Positions 27,256 to 36,592 of a stretch of 64,000 nucleotides of DNA are shown piece after piece. This DNA is from DATFDN01 sp963818725 (GTDB taxonomy: Bacteria > Pseudomonadota > Alphaproteobacteria > Acetobacterales > Acetobacteraceae): the NCBI GenBank assembly GCA_963818725.1, contig CAWFTU010000007.1, positions 320,708-384,707 on the forward strand. The letters run 5' to 3'. The position numbers and the translations under genes were made by a program. Under the pieces are notes generated by a model that did not search any database, had not been told where the DNA came from, and was given only the letters and a program-made list of their open reading frames with translations. Every line of letters begins with the position of its first letter. Position 1 is the stretch's first letter.

Positions 27256-28713
27256 CCATACTGTTCAGATAAACGGGTAGGCGGCATATGCTGCTGGCTG
27301 GGATTGTCCGGGGGGCGGCAGCGATGGCCGGTGCTCCTGCCGGCCTGCCGGCCGGCGTTCGTCTCAGCGACCACATCAGCCTCGGCGTGATTGTCAAGGC
27401 GTTCCCGCCCGAACGGGTACGGCAAATTCTGGCCGAGACCGGCACGGCGAGCGAGCGGGAGCGCGACCTGCCGGCGCAGGTGATGGTTTACTACGCGATC
27501 GCCCTGGCGCTCTACATGGGCTCCAGCACGCGGGAGGTGTTGCGCTGCCTGCTGGAGGGTCTGCGCTGGCTCTGGGGCACTGAGGCGGTCAAGGTGGCAG
27601 GCCGGAGCGGCATCTCACAGGCTCGCACCCGGCTGGGCGAGGCGCCGCTGCAGAGGCTTTATGAGCAGGTGGTGCAGCCGATCGCGGCGCGCGCCACCAA
27701 GGGGGCGTGGTATCGGGCGTGGCGGCTGGTCAGCCTGGACGGCTCCTGCCTGGATGTGGCCGACACTGAGGAGAACCGCGCCAGCTTCGGGTGTCCGGGT
27801 GCGAGCCGCGGCGAGAGCGCGTTCCCGCAGCTCCGTTTTGTGGCCCTGGTGGAGAACGGCACGCACGTGCTGTTCGGCGCCCGCCTCGGCCGGTGCGCGG
27901 ATGGCGAGACGACGCTGGCCCACGACGTGCTGAGGGGACTGCGGCCCGGCATGCTGTGCCTGGCCGACCGACAATTTTTTGGACACGCGCTCTGGCAGGC
28001 CGCGGCGGCCACCGGCGCCGACCTGCTCTGGCGGGTGAAGCACAATCTGCGGCTGCCGCGCACAAGCGTGCTGGCCGACGGGTCCTACCTGACGACGATC
28101 TATTCCAGCGACAAGAACCGGCGACACGGCAGCAACGGCATCCGGGTGCGCGTGGTCGAGTATCGACTGGAGGGCGTCGCCGAGGCTGAGCCGCTGTATC
28201 GGCTGGTGACCACGATCCTGGATCCGGCGCAGGCGCCCGCCGCGGCCCTGGCCGCCCTCTACCATGAGCGCTGGGAAATCGAAGGCGCCTTGGACGAGTT
28301 GAAGACGCACCTGCGCGGCGCGGGGGTCGTGCTGCGCAGCAAAACCCCGGCGTTGGCGCGCCAAGAGTTCTGGGGCTTGCTGCTGGCCCACTTCGCGGTG
28401 CGCGGGCTGATGCACGAGGCGGCGCTGCAGGCCGCGGAAGACCCCGACCGGCTCTCCTTCTCGCATGCCGTGCGCGTGGTCCGGCGCAAGCTGCCGCTGT
28501 TCGCCGCGCTTCCCCCCTCGGGCCAGGCGGGCTCTGCATAAGGCGGTGCTGAACGAGATCCTGGAGGAGCGCGTGGCAAGCAGCCGAGGCAGGCAGGTGC
28601 CGCGTGGGGTCAAGCGCAAGATGAGCAACTATCAGTTACGACCGCGCACCCCACAGCCGGTAACGCGGATCGACTACGTCAAGGCCATTCGCATCATAAA
28701 GTGAACAGTATTG
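27256..28713 (+). mobile_element. IS4-family element
   Basis: Left end CCATACTGTTCA (27256) and right end TGAACAGTATTG (ending 28713) are inverted. Flanks CTGCTAACCC (27246-27255) and CGGCTAGCCC (28714-28723) match at 8 of 10 positions, consistent with a decayed 10-bp duplication. The right flank overlaps the left end of the IS1380 element. The right end differs by one base from the ends of the 124-bp MITE. Confidence 0.78.
27288..28704 (+). pseudogene. IS4-family transposase, C-terminal frameshift
   Basis: The first 417 residues are in frame and contain the catalytic parts: AWRLVSLDGSCLDVADTEEN, MLCLADRQFFG and the full Y-R-E-K signature YHERWEIEGALDELK. At the C-run near 28507-28513 the frame breaks, and the natural end (RRALHKAVLNEIL ... 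RIDYVKAIRIIK, stop 28704) lies in the next frame. All catalytic residues precede the break, so residual activity is possible, but the C-terminus is lost. Confidence 0.85.
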
Positions 28714-28901
28714 CGGCTAGCCCGCATTTCTCACCGGAAGGTCAGCCCCGCGCGCTTTGAGGGCGTATCGGGGCTGATCCGCTGTGATTGACGGGATTTG
28801 TAGGCGATCTGGGCTGATTGCGGACAGGGCAGTCCCCCGCCGCTAGTTTGGCGGTGACGCGCCGGTCGGCGATGTGTCTTGCGGTGTCTGGTTCGTGCGG
28901 C

Positions 28902-30316
28902 TCAGGCAGCGGCCTCTCGCAGTTTCTCGTATGCCTGGGTGAACTCGTGCTGTGCCGGACAGCCCGAGGCCATGGCGACGCTGATGCGGCGGACGCTGGT
29001 TCGGACCAGGGCGCCGATTTCGAGCAGCCGGAGCCGGATCGTGCCGCAGGTCGCGCTGGCAAACCTTGTGTGTGCCAGGCCGATGCGGCGCAAGGCGCAG
29101 AGCAGCACGTAGGCGGCGGAGGCGAACCACAGCCGCACCTGGTTGGCCCGCAGGGTGGCCGCGGCGGTGCGGTCGGCGAACAGGTCGAGCGGGCATTCCT
29201 TGATGCGGTTCTCCATCTCGCCGCGCGCGCAGTAGATCGCCTCGTAGAGATGCGGCGCGTTCGCCTCGTCCGCGCCGAGCGCGGTGACGACAAGGCGCGG
29301 GTTGGCCGCGCCGGCGGTCCATTCGGCCTTGCCGATCACCCGCCGCGCGCGGCTCCAACTCCGCAGCGTCCGCCAGGTGAAATCACGGAAGCGCCGGGCT
29401 GGCTTGCCAGTTGCCTCGGCTTCGCTGCGCGCCTCTTGGAGTTCCGCCTCTGTCGCGGCACCAAGGCGGGCGTTGCGCGCCAGCCCGAACAGGTAATCGA
29501 CACGGTTGTTCTCGCACCAGGCCATCAGCGCCTCGCGGGCAAAGCCGCTGTCGGCGCGCAGCAGGATGCGGACCTTCGGCCAGCGGGCACGAATCAGGCC
29601 AACAATGCGCGCCACCTCCTCGACCGCGCCGGCGCTGGCGTCGATGTTCGAGCGCCGCAGCTTCGCTGCCAGCAGGTGCCGGCCGCAGAACACATAGAGC
29701 GGCAGATAGCAGCAACAGTCGTAATAGCCATGGAAGAACCGGCCTTCTTGCTGGCCGTGCAGCGGATCGTCAGTGGCATCGAGATCGAGGATGATCTGCT
29801 CGGGCGCGGTGCGGTGGGCGTCGAGGAAGAGATCGACGAACAGTGCCTCGATCGCGGCCGGATCGGCGGCAAGCCGGGTGTGGCGCGTCGGCGCCGGGCG
29901 GCTCAGTTCCAGCCGGTTCAGCGTGACGGGCGCCCAACGCGCGAGCGCGTTGGGACCCGACCTTGCCCGCCAGCGGCGCGCAGTCGCGGCGCCGGGCAGC
30001 CATCTTGCCGGCCAGCGTGGCCAGCACCGGGTCATGGCGCAGCTCGTCGTGATCGATCAGGTCCTCATAGCCGAGCGCAATGCCGACCACTCGCTGCATC
30101 ACCAGCGTTTCAACCCCATGCTCCACCAAGGCGGGATTGCGCGCATCGGTGAAGCAGGCAGCCAGCCGCCGGGTCAGCCCCGATCACCCGGTCAGTAGCC
30201 CCCAGCAGCAGCGCTCCGGCATCCGAGGTGAGCCGCCCCCCGTCGAACGAGGCGACCACCGCGCGGCCTTCCACGCGTGCAAACTCGAACAGGCTCGGGC
30301 CACACTCTGTCGGCAT
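28902..30316 (-). pseudogene. IS1380-family transposase, two disruptions
   Basis: Starts MPTECGPSLFEFARVEGRAV. An extra G near 30180 shifts the frame after TDRVIG. A palindromic 37-bp stretch (29925-29961) shifts it again after CAPLAGK. The main part (TLNRLELSRPAPTRHTRLAA ... HEFTQAYEKLREAAA) has IILDLDATDDPLHGQQEGRF, ILLRADSGFAREALMAW and YCARGEMENRIKE, giving the DDE residues. Family clear; inactive as read. Confidence 0.87.
29925..29961. repeat. 37-bp palindromic insertion in IS1380
   Basis: Perfect arms CCCAACGCG/CGCGTTGGG around CGAG, with outer GGGCG/GACCC partly pairing. It replaces about one codon between PLAGK and TLNRLEL, a net gain of 34 bp that accounts exactly for the frame change. 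It lacks the AAGGTTCC/GGAA core, so it is a different class from the ten bulged-hairpin inserts. Confidence 0.7.
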
Positions 30317-30418
30317 CGGGGAACTCCTCCGCTCAGCGCCAAGGCTTTGTGGCAGAAGAACTTTCGCCGAATTCGGAGCCCCGATGCACCCACTCCGGTG
30401 AGAAATGCGGGCTAAGAG

Positions 30419-30542
30419 CAATACGGTTCACTTTAGTTGTTTGTGCCGCAGGGAGAACCAAGGCGAATGCTGCATTTTCAATTGGTTGGTATTCGACCGA
30501 TAGCTTAAGTGAACAGGATTTTGCCTTAAGTGAACCGTATTG
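30419..30542. mobile_element. 124-bp MITE, copy 2
   Basis: Nearly identical to 3908-4031; one substitution is visible (ATTCGACCG for ATTCGGCCG). Flanked by a perfect 10-bp direct repeat GGGCTAAGAG (30409-30418 and 30543-30552). The left three bases of the repeat are the last bases of the IS1380 element. Confidence 0.93.
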
Positions 30543-30552
30543 GGGCTAAGAG

Positions 30553-30700
30553 GATGGAGGGCTTGCCGGGTCTGAAGGCGTAGGCGACGAGGCAGGAGAG
30601 GACATGGACCATGGCGTTGATGATGGACCGGTGGCGTGAATGCTCGAGCCCCATTTCGGATTTCAGGGTATCGAGGACAGTCTCGGAGCTATGCTGGAAT
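30553..30700 (-). pseudogene. IS982-family transposase, C-terminal fragment
   Basis: The minus strand reads HSSETVLDTLKSEMGLEHSR then HRSIINAMVHVLSCLVAYAF then RPGKPSI, the typical C-terminus of IS982 transposases. The rest is missing; the fragment is bounded by the MITE/IS1380 junction on one side and an IS256-type gene on the other. Confidence 0.7.
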
Positions 30701-31074
30701 TTGGGTGACGGCGTGATCAGGCGGCGGTTTGAACCGGCGTTTTGATGACCTCGACACCGTTGCTGAAGGTGACACCCTGGACGACCTTGGGCAACTGGTT
30801 TTCGCCTTTGAGCCGACGCCAGGTTTTCGCCGCGGCCGTGACCAGCTTGAACACCATCAACCGGGCGGTGTCTTGCGACAGCGCGCCCTTGGTGCGGATG
30901 GTGCGGTGCCGGACGGTGGCGAACACGCTCTCGATCGGGTTGGACGTGCGCAGATGATCCCAGTGCTCGGCGGGGAAGTCGTAAAACGTCAGTAGCGCGT
31001 CGCGGTCCTCCCTCGGTGTCAGAGAAGTTGCCGCCCGGATAGGATCTGGAACCTGGGGGCGCGGATAGCAGGCA

Positions 31075-31560
31075 GTGGCTCGATACGGACAGGCATACAA
31101 GGACAGGATAGTGGCGCGGCTATTGCCGCCGGAAAGCTCAGCGGCCGAGGTTGTCTCACGAGAGGTGGGCGTCAGCGTCGCGACACTGGAGCGCTGGCGG
31201 GCGGATGCGCTGGCCAATGGCGCCAGCGACCGGCGCGGCGGCGGCGGTCAACGCTGGACGGCGGTGGCCCGGCTGGAAGCGGTGATTGCCACGGCGGCGA
31301 TGGATGAGGCCGCCCGCAGCGCCTGGTGCCGTGAGCACGGGCTGTATCCGGCCGAGCTGGATGGCTGGAAGCAGGATGCCGTCGCCGGCCTCGGCGAGCC
31401 GCGCGCGGCCAGTGCCGCGGAGGCCCGGGAGGACCGGCGGCGGGTGAAGGAGCTGGAGCGGGAACTGCGTCGCAAGGACAAGGCGCTGGCCGAAACGGCC
31501 GCCTTGCTTGTGCTGTCACAAAAACTGGCGGCGGTCTTTCACAAGGACGAGGACGCATGA
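31075..31560 (+). CDS. IS3-family ORFA
   Basis: 161 residues. Helix-turn-helix near residues 18-45 (SAAEVVSREVGVSVATLERW) and a C-terminal coiled coil (RRVKELERELRRKDKALAET). It provides DNA recognition for the transposase. Overlaps ORFB by four bases (ATGA), so ORFB is made by coupling rather than by a long frameshift fusion. Confidence 0.82.
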   Translation: MARYGQAYKDRIVARLLPPESSAAEVVSREVGVSVATLERWRADALANGASDRRGGGGQRWTAVARLEAVIATAAMDEAARSAWCREHGLYPAELDGWKQDAVAGLGEPRAASAAEAREDRRRVKELERELRRKDKALAETAALLVLSQKLAAVFHKDEDA

Positions 31561-32798
31561 CCCGTCTGGAAGACCGCCAAACCCTGGCAGACCACATCGC
31601 GCAGGCCCGCGCGGACGGCGCCCGGCTGAGCCCGGCCTGTGCTCTGGCCGGCATCGATGCCCGCACCCTGCGGCGCTGGAAGGCCGGGGCCGGTCTGGCG
31701 CGGGGCGATCGCCGGCCGCACGCCGACCGCCCCGTCCCATCGCATGCGCTGAGCGAGGCCGAGCGGGCGAGGATCGTGGCGGTGTGCAATGAACCGCGCT
31801 TCGCCGAGGCGCCGCCGGCGCGGATCGTTCCGATGCTGGCGGACGAGGGCCTCCACATCGCCAGCGAGGCCAGCTTTCACCGCGTGCTGCGCGCGCACGG
31901 GCAGATCAACCGCCGCGGACGCGCCCGCCCGCCGCGAGCGTCGGAGCCGCCTCGCACTCACATCGCCAGTCGCCCTGGCGAGGTCTGGTGCTGGGACGTG
32001 ACGTTCCTGCCGTCGCAAGTCCAGGGACGCTGGTTCTATTTCTACCTGATCCTCGACCTCTACAGCCGCAAGGTCGTCGGCTTCGAAGTGCATGACACCG
32101 ACACCGCCGCGCATGCGGCCCATCTGGCCAGGCGAACCGCGCTCGCCGAGGGCGCGCATGCCACCTCGATGCGCCCGGTTCTGCACGGCGACAACGGCGC
32201 CACCTTGAAGGCGACCACCGTGCTGGCCATGCTGCATTGGCTCGGCATCGAGCCATCCTACTCACGCCCGCGGGTCAGCGATGACAACGCCTTCGCTGAG
32301 GCGCTGTTTCGTACGGCGAAGTATCGGCCGGAATTCCCGCTCAAGGGACTGGTCGATCTGGATGCCGCCCGGCGATGGGCGGGGTGCTTCGTGCACTGGT
32401 ACAACCATGAGCACCGGCACAGCGGCCTTCGCTACCTCACCCCGGCGCAGCGCCATGCCGGCCAGGATCGTGGCCTGCTGCGTGCCCGCCACGCGCTTTA
32501 CCAGGCCGCGCGGGCCGGCAATCCACGGCGCTGGAGTGGGCGGACCCGCAACTGGACACCGGTTGGCGTCGTCACCCTCAATCCGGAGCGCGACAGCATC
32601 GTCCGGACGGCGACCTCACACATCCAGCTTTCCAGTTCGATCGGCGCGCCTGCTTTCCCGTCCCGACCTGCAGACGCCCAAGCCACGGAGCGCAACGGAG
32701 GAGATGGGAGGCGTGGAGCCACCCGCAGCCACGCACAGCGCGCCCTATCGCGCGCGCGCATGGCGAGGATGGCGAGCACCGGACCTTCTCCGCAGTGA
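31557..32798 (+). CDS. IS3-family ORFB transposase
   Basis: 413 residues with an rve integrase core: GEVWCWDVTFLPSQVQGRWF (first Asp), MRPVLHGDNGATLKATTVL (second Asp) and VSDDNAFAEALFRTAKYRPE (Glu). N-terminal helix-turn-helix GARLSPACALAGIDARTLRR. The C-terminal extension after TLNPERDSIV is Ser/Arg-rich. Intact. Confidence 0.88.
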   Translation: MTRLEDRQTLADHIAQARADGARLSPACALAGIDARTLRRWKAGAGLARGDRRPHADRPVPSHALSEAERARIVAVCNEPRFAEAPPARIVPMLADEGLHIASEASFHRVLRAHGQINRRGRARPPRASEPPRTHIASRPGEVWCWDVTFLPSQVQGRWFYFYLILDLYSRKVVGFEVHDTDTAAHAAHLARRTALAEGAHATSMRPVLHGDNGATLKATTVLAMLHWLGIEPSYSRPRVSDDNAFAEALFRTAKYRPEFPLKGLVDLDAARRWAGCFVHWYNHEHRHSGLRYLTPAQRHAGQDRGLLRARHALYQAARAGNPRRWSGRTRNWTPVGVVTLNPERDSIVRTATSHIQLSSSIGAPAFPSRPADAQATERNGGDGRRGATRSHAQRALSRARMARMASTGPSPQ

Positions 32799-34192
32799 GC
32801 ACCGTGGCACACTCGTCACCAGTCGGAGGATAGGAAAGATCGTTACGAAAGGCAGGCGGCAACTACGTTGACACTCACCGCCCTTCACCAGGCAGACGAC
32901 CGCCTTCTCGTATTTGGCCGCATACTTCTCGGCGAAGGTGGCGATCGCCGCCTCGGCGGTGGCACGGTCCGGCGCCGTCCAGATCTCGCGCAGGTCGGCC
33001 TTGGCCGCGCGTTGGATGGACTTGGGCAGTTTGTCGAGAACATTGGCGGTCTTGTGGACCGTGCAGCGCTGGTGCCGGGTTGTCGACGAGACTTCCTCGA
33101 GCGCCTTCCAGAAGCCGAGCGCACCGTCGCCGGTGGCCAGCTCGGGGGCGATGACCAGGCCGCGGGCCTTGAGGTCGACCAGCAGTTCGCGCCAGCTCTG
33201 CGCGCTCTCGCGCACGCCGACCTGAAAGCCGAGCAGTTCCTTCTTGCCCTCCGGGGTGGCGCCGATCAGCACCAGCACGCACTCGGCCTGCGGCTCCATC
33301 CGGGCCTGAAGGTAAATGCCATCGGCCCAGACATACACGTAGTGCCGCGCCGACAGGCCGCGCCGCTGCCAACGCTCGTACTCGGCCTGCCACTCGTCGC
33401 GCAGCCGCGCGATGACCGCGGGCGACAGATTCGGGGCATCGCGCCCCAGCAGGGCGGCGCGCGCCTCCTGGAAGTCGCCCATCGAGAGGCCGCGCAAGTA
33501 GAGGATGGGCCGCAGCGCATCCAGGCTTCGCGTCCGTCTCGCCCAGCGCGGCAGGAGCGCCGCGGTGAAGCGGATGCGCTCGGCCCCATTCTCGCCGGCG
33601 CCGCGGTCGCGCAATTTCACCTGGCGCACCGCGACCGGGCCGATCCCGGTCTGCACCAGGCGTTCCGGCCCATGCCCGTGCCGCACAACGCGCTCGCGCC
33701 CGTCCGGCAGGCGCAGCCCCTTCAACTCGGCCAGGAACGCCTCGGCTTCGGCCTCCACAGCCTCGACCAGCAGGCGCCGAGCTCCGCTCCTCAGAACCGC
33801 CGTCAGCGGATCCTCGATCTCGTCTGGCTGACGAAGGGGGACAACGATGCTATACACTTCTCATAGGCGTATCGCTCCTCCGGAGGTTCAGGCAGGCTCT
33901 CACCCACCTCGATACGCCGCCTTCACTCAGCCATCACCCAATTCCGCGCATAGCCCATGCGGCGGATCTGCTGGACCGACCGGCGGATGAGGTCTGGCGC
34001 GTTTGGCGCCTGCGGGCCGTCCGCAGCAGGGTTCTTGGGGGTGTCGGCGGGTTGGCGTGACGGCGGATCGTCGCCAGCATGGCAAAGGCCAGCATCGCCA
34101 GCGAGACGTGGCGATGCCAGCCGTGCCAGGAGCGGGTCTCGTTGTGGTCGAGGCCGAGTTCGGTCGTGGCGGTCTCGAACACGTCCTCAACG

Positions 34193-34242
34193 CCCTCCGG
34201 CCGTATTCCATTGGCATAGCCAGTGGAACCTTGACGGCCTCC
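34193..34242 (-). repeat. Bulged-hairpin insertion, copy 5 (in IS701)
   Basis: 50 bp after GCTGGGC. Outer stem GGCCGT/ACGGCC, CAAGG bulge, inner arms TTCCACTGGC/GCCAATGGAA with one mismatch, loop TAT, single T, then GGAGGG. Same strand as its host gene. Removal restores RRWA-VEDVFETA. Confidence 0.88.
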
Positions 34243-34422
34243 GCCCAGCGCCGTCCCTCGACTGCGGCCAGTGTCTCGATGCTGGTTCCGGCCGGGCACC
34301 AAGTGGTGAAATACGCCTGCGCCCCGTCAGCGATGTTGCGCCGGATCAGCAAGCCACCTGTCCACAGGCCGACGCTGCCGCTGTTGTATTCGTCGGCGCT
34401 GAGGTCGGCGAGTTCGAGATAC

Positions 34423-34476
34423 CCCTCGTCTTGCCCTTCCATCCGGCTGCGCCGGACGGAACCTTCGGCAAGCCTC
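34423..34476 (-). repeat. Bulged-hairpin insertion, copy 6 (in IS701)
   Basis: 54 bp after ACTGGGC. Outer stem CTTGCC/GGCAAG, GAAGG bulge, inner arms TTCCGTCCGGC/GCCGGATGGAA, loop GCA, single G. It is in frame and adds 18 residues (RLAEGSVRRSRMEGQDEG). 51 of 54 bases match copy 9 in an IS66 gene. Confidence 0.88.
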
Positions 34477-35262
34477 GCCCAGTCATGCAGCCGGGCGCCC
34501 TTGGTGCCCTCCCCTGCGGACAGGCGATGCCAGGCCGCGGCGTCGAGGCCCCGCGCGATCGCCTCGGCCGTGCCCGCCACCTCCGGTTTGCCGACCCGGG
34601 AACTGAACTGGCTGGTGGCGCTGACCCCGAGCACGTAGCCTTTGTCCGCGCGGCGCAACGCCATCTCAAGCCCGCCGACCCCATGGATGCTGTCGGCGGT
34701 AACCCACGCGAACGGCACCCCGGCGGCGATGGCGCGCTTGATCATGCAGCCAGCCAACTGCGGCTTGGCCGCAAAGCCCACCCCCGGCGGCACATGGGCC
34801 GCGCCCAGGCGGGCGGGATTGTCGGTCCAGCTCTTCGGCAAATAAAGCGCGCGGTCGATGAAGGCGTGCCCGTGACGTGACGCGTAGGCCGTGAACACCC
34901 CGATCTGGCAATTGGTGATCTTGCCCGCAGAGCCGGTGTATTGGCGCCCCACCCCGCAGGATGACTTGCCTTGCTTGAGAAAGCCGGTCTCGTCGATCAC
35001 CAGCACCGCGTCCGCGTCGGCCAGCGTCTCCAGCGCGTAGTCGCGCACGATGTCGCGCAGCGCATCTGCCTCCCAGCGGCCACGCCCCAGGATGGCCTGT
35101 TGCCGCCACGGCTTAGGATCGCCCGCCGCTTCTGCCCGCATCCAGCCCGTCTTGCACCGCTCCGGCCCCAGCAGCCCATCCAGAAACTGTCTCGCCGAGG
35201 CTGCCACACGCTCCTGCGTGAACAGGGGGCGGAGCCGCGCTTTGACCTCCCGTAGTGACGAC

Positions 35263-35312
35263 CCGTCCGGCTGCTTTCCACCAGCAACGCTGGCGGAACC
35301 TTCGCAGCCTCC
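35263..35312 (-). repeat. Bulged-hairpin insertion, copy 7 (in IS701)
   Basis: 50 bp after TTTGGGC. Outer stem GGCTGC/GCAGCC, GAAGG bulge, inner arms TTCCGCCAGC/GCTGGTGGAA with one wobble, loop GTT, single A, then GGACGG. Breaks the frame near the start of the transposase. Confidence 0.88.
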
Positions 35313-35353
35313 GCCCAAAGCTCCAGCGTCGTCTCAATCGAGGCACCCGTCAT

Positions 35354-35652
35354 CCATTCACTCCCAGCCACACGGGCGTGATGCAGCAACCCATCAAGAA
35401 TGCAACTGTAGTGCTAGGCTGGCAACCCCGCCCATCAAGATCGGCAGGGCTTGCTTCCAACTTAGAGCACCGCTTCCCGCAGCTCCAACACCTGCCATAA
35501 TTGTGGAAAAGCCGACTCCTGTCGTAGCCTGCCCTAGCCAGCTTCAAAACGTCATGTTTGCTTGCTCCTCAACTGCGAGCCTGCCAGAAAAAAGAAGGCC
35601 TCCGTGGTAGACTGATTGAAACTATTTGTCGCGACGGCAAAGGAGCGGCGTC
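35354..35652. other. IS701 end and gene-free stretch
   Basis: The first part is the outer end of the IS701 copy: GTAGTG followed by CTAG at about 35411-35414 looks like an IS701 terminus with its CTAG-type target. The remaining 240 bp show no gene that I can support. This is the boundary between the IS cluster and the prophage genes. Confidence 0.4.
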
Positions 35653-35886
35653 CTACATAGGGGTCGCAGAAGGTGCGGCTGCCTTAGCTGACCGAAAGGC
35701 GTCCTCCATCGCCTCGAGTCGCTCTAGCAGATCCCGCGTTTGATCGTTCACTCCACCCAGGACCGCCGCGGCAACACCGGCCGCTACAGCCGCACTGTGC
35801 GTGAACCAATACGCTGACGTAGCAGCGAGAAGTGCGAAGGCAAGCAGAGTTGAGGGCTGCCTTGCCCAGAAAAGGATCTTTTTCAT
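35653..35886 (-). CDS. Small phage-type membrane protein
   Basis: 77 residues: a basic N-terminus, hydrophobic segment LLAFALLAATSAYWF and a second one (AAVAAGVAAAVLGGV), then a short coiled coil (LLERLEAMEDAFRSAK). Good ribosome-binding site GGAGA eight bases upstream. It lies in the minus-strand prophage run behind two other small membrane proteins, so a lysis or virion-assembly role is likely but not shown. Confidence 0.5.
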   Translation of the reverse strand: MKKILFWARQPSTLLAFALLAATSAYWFTHSAAVAAGVAAAVLGGVNDQTRDLLERLEAMEDAFRSAKAAAPSATPM

Positions 35887-35942
35887 CTGATCTCCTATGG
35901 AAAGTTAGTGCGATCACGTCTATGCGTGCCGGGGCTCCCCGC

Positions 35943-36311
35943 TCAGGGATGCTCCCGCCCCAGCACTCGCATTTCCTGCATGAAGCGATCTTCTACCCGG
36001 TTGAGAGCCGCGGTGAAATCGCGCCGGAGTTCACCGATAGCGGCTTGTACTTGTTGAGCATGTTGATGGCGGTAGTCATTCTGTGCACGCTCGTGCCGCT
36101 CATCAGCCTCAACGAAATCTGTTCGAACCGCTCAGATTGCATCCACCAGTCTGCCATCGGCATCGGCTAGTTCGGCTCGCGTTTCGATCAATGCACGTTC
36201 GGCCTGTTTAGCTATCTTCTGGAGTTGCGCCGTTATCCAGCGCATGAGGCCAAGAATACCGCCGAGCGCGGCGACCGCGACACCGAGCCAAGCTGCCGAG
36301 TCCGAGTTCAT
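35943..36311 (-). pseudogene. Phage membrane/coiled-coil protein with in-frame TGA
   Basis: MNSDSAAWLGVAVAALGGIL starts a membrane helix, followed by a coiled coil (AKQAERALIETRAELADADG). A TGA at 36132-36134 interrupts the frame, which then stays open as AVRTDFVEADERHERAQNDY ... FMQEMRVLGREHP to 35943. With a sense codon at that place this is one protein of 122 residues, spanin-like or holin-associated by layout. The start overlaps the upstream gene (ATGA). Confidence 0.5.
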
Positions 36312-36505
36312 GGGACATGTGCCAACTGCATCGTGGCAATGGCGCACCCGGCGCCGGCGAGGAGCTCGAACAGGCCGGCAGAATAAGGCGAGCCATTCGT
36401 CAGGGACGCAGCTAACATCTCAGTCCCGAGATAGAGCCAAATTACCGTACCTACGACTCCGAGTGCGGCTCGCTTTGGTGCCCTGCTGAACAGGAGGCTT
36501 ATCAA
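36308..36505 (-). CDS. Small holin-like membrane protein
   Basis: 65 residues with two hydrophobic segments (GVVGTVIWLYLGTEMLAASL and AGLFELLAGAGCAIATMQLA) separated by a short polar turn (TNGSPYS). Size and two-helix layout resemble phage holins. The stop overlaps the next start (ATGA), so it is in an operon with the two following small genes. Family not recognised. Confidence 0.5.
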   Translation of the reverse strand: MISLLFSRAPKRAALGVVGTVIWLYLGTEMLAASLTNGSPYSAGLFELLAGAGCAIATMQLAHVP

Positions 36506-36592
36506 AGAGGTGGCTCAGGAATTTTGAACAGGGCGTTAAGTGGAAACTCGGCCTGACGGCAGGCATGTTTTGCCGGCGGATCAGGAGCGAAG

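Larger units (their letters stand above)
28721..30411 (-). mobile_element. IS1380-family element
   Basis: Perfect 18-bp inverted ends CCCGCATTTCTCACCGGA (28721-28738 and 30394-30411). Flanks CTAG (28717-28720) and CTAA (30412-30415) suggest a 4-bp duplication with one change. Both ends have been used as insertion targets: an IS4 element on the left and a MITE on the right. Confidence 0.88.
31017..32873 (+). mobile_element. IS3-family element 2 inside the IS256-type gene
   Basis: Ends TGTCAGAGAAGTTGCCGCC (from 31017) and TGTCAACGTAGTTGCCGCC (from 32873, minus strand) are inverted repeats. Both ORFs are intact, so this is among the most intact elements of the window. No clean target duplication could be assigned. 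Confidence 0.85.
30717..33857 (-). pseudogene. IS256/mutator-type transposase split by IS3
   Basis: The N-terminal part (32878-33857) starts MYSIVVPLRQPDEIEDPLTA and includes YVYVWADGIYLQAR, LATGDGALGFWKALEEV and HQRCTVHKTANVLDKLP. The C-terminal part (30717-31015) resumes with REDRDALLTFYDFPAEHW and includes RTSNPIESVFATVRHRT with the catalytic Glu. An IS3 element lies between. It belongs to another subgroup than the IS256 copies at 44-53 kb. Confidence 0.87.
33923..35353 (-). pseudogene. IS701-family transposase with three hairpin inserts
   Basis: True start at 35353 (MTGASIETTLELWA). The core includes DADAVLVIDETGFLKQGKSS, VPFAWVTADSIHGVGGLEMA and GLLIRRNIADG. Three inserts break it: 35263-35312 separates ELWA from SLREVKARL, 34423-34476 is in frame between RLHDWA and YLELADL, and 34193-34242 separates RRWA from VEDVFETATTELGLDHNE. 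The natural C-terminus, DLIRRSVQQIRRMGYARN then WVMAE, is in yet another frame. Nearly every defect corresponds to a hairpin insert. Confidence 0.88.

Noticed and set aside
28717..30415. Perfect 4-bp duplication for IS1380
   Set aside because: Flanks are CTAG and CTAA; one base differs, and the left flank is also part of the IS4 repeat, so a clean duplication cannot be claimed.
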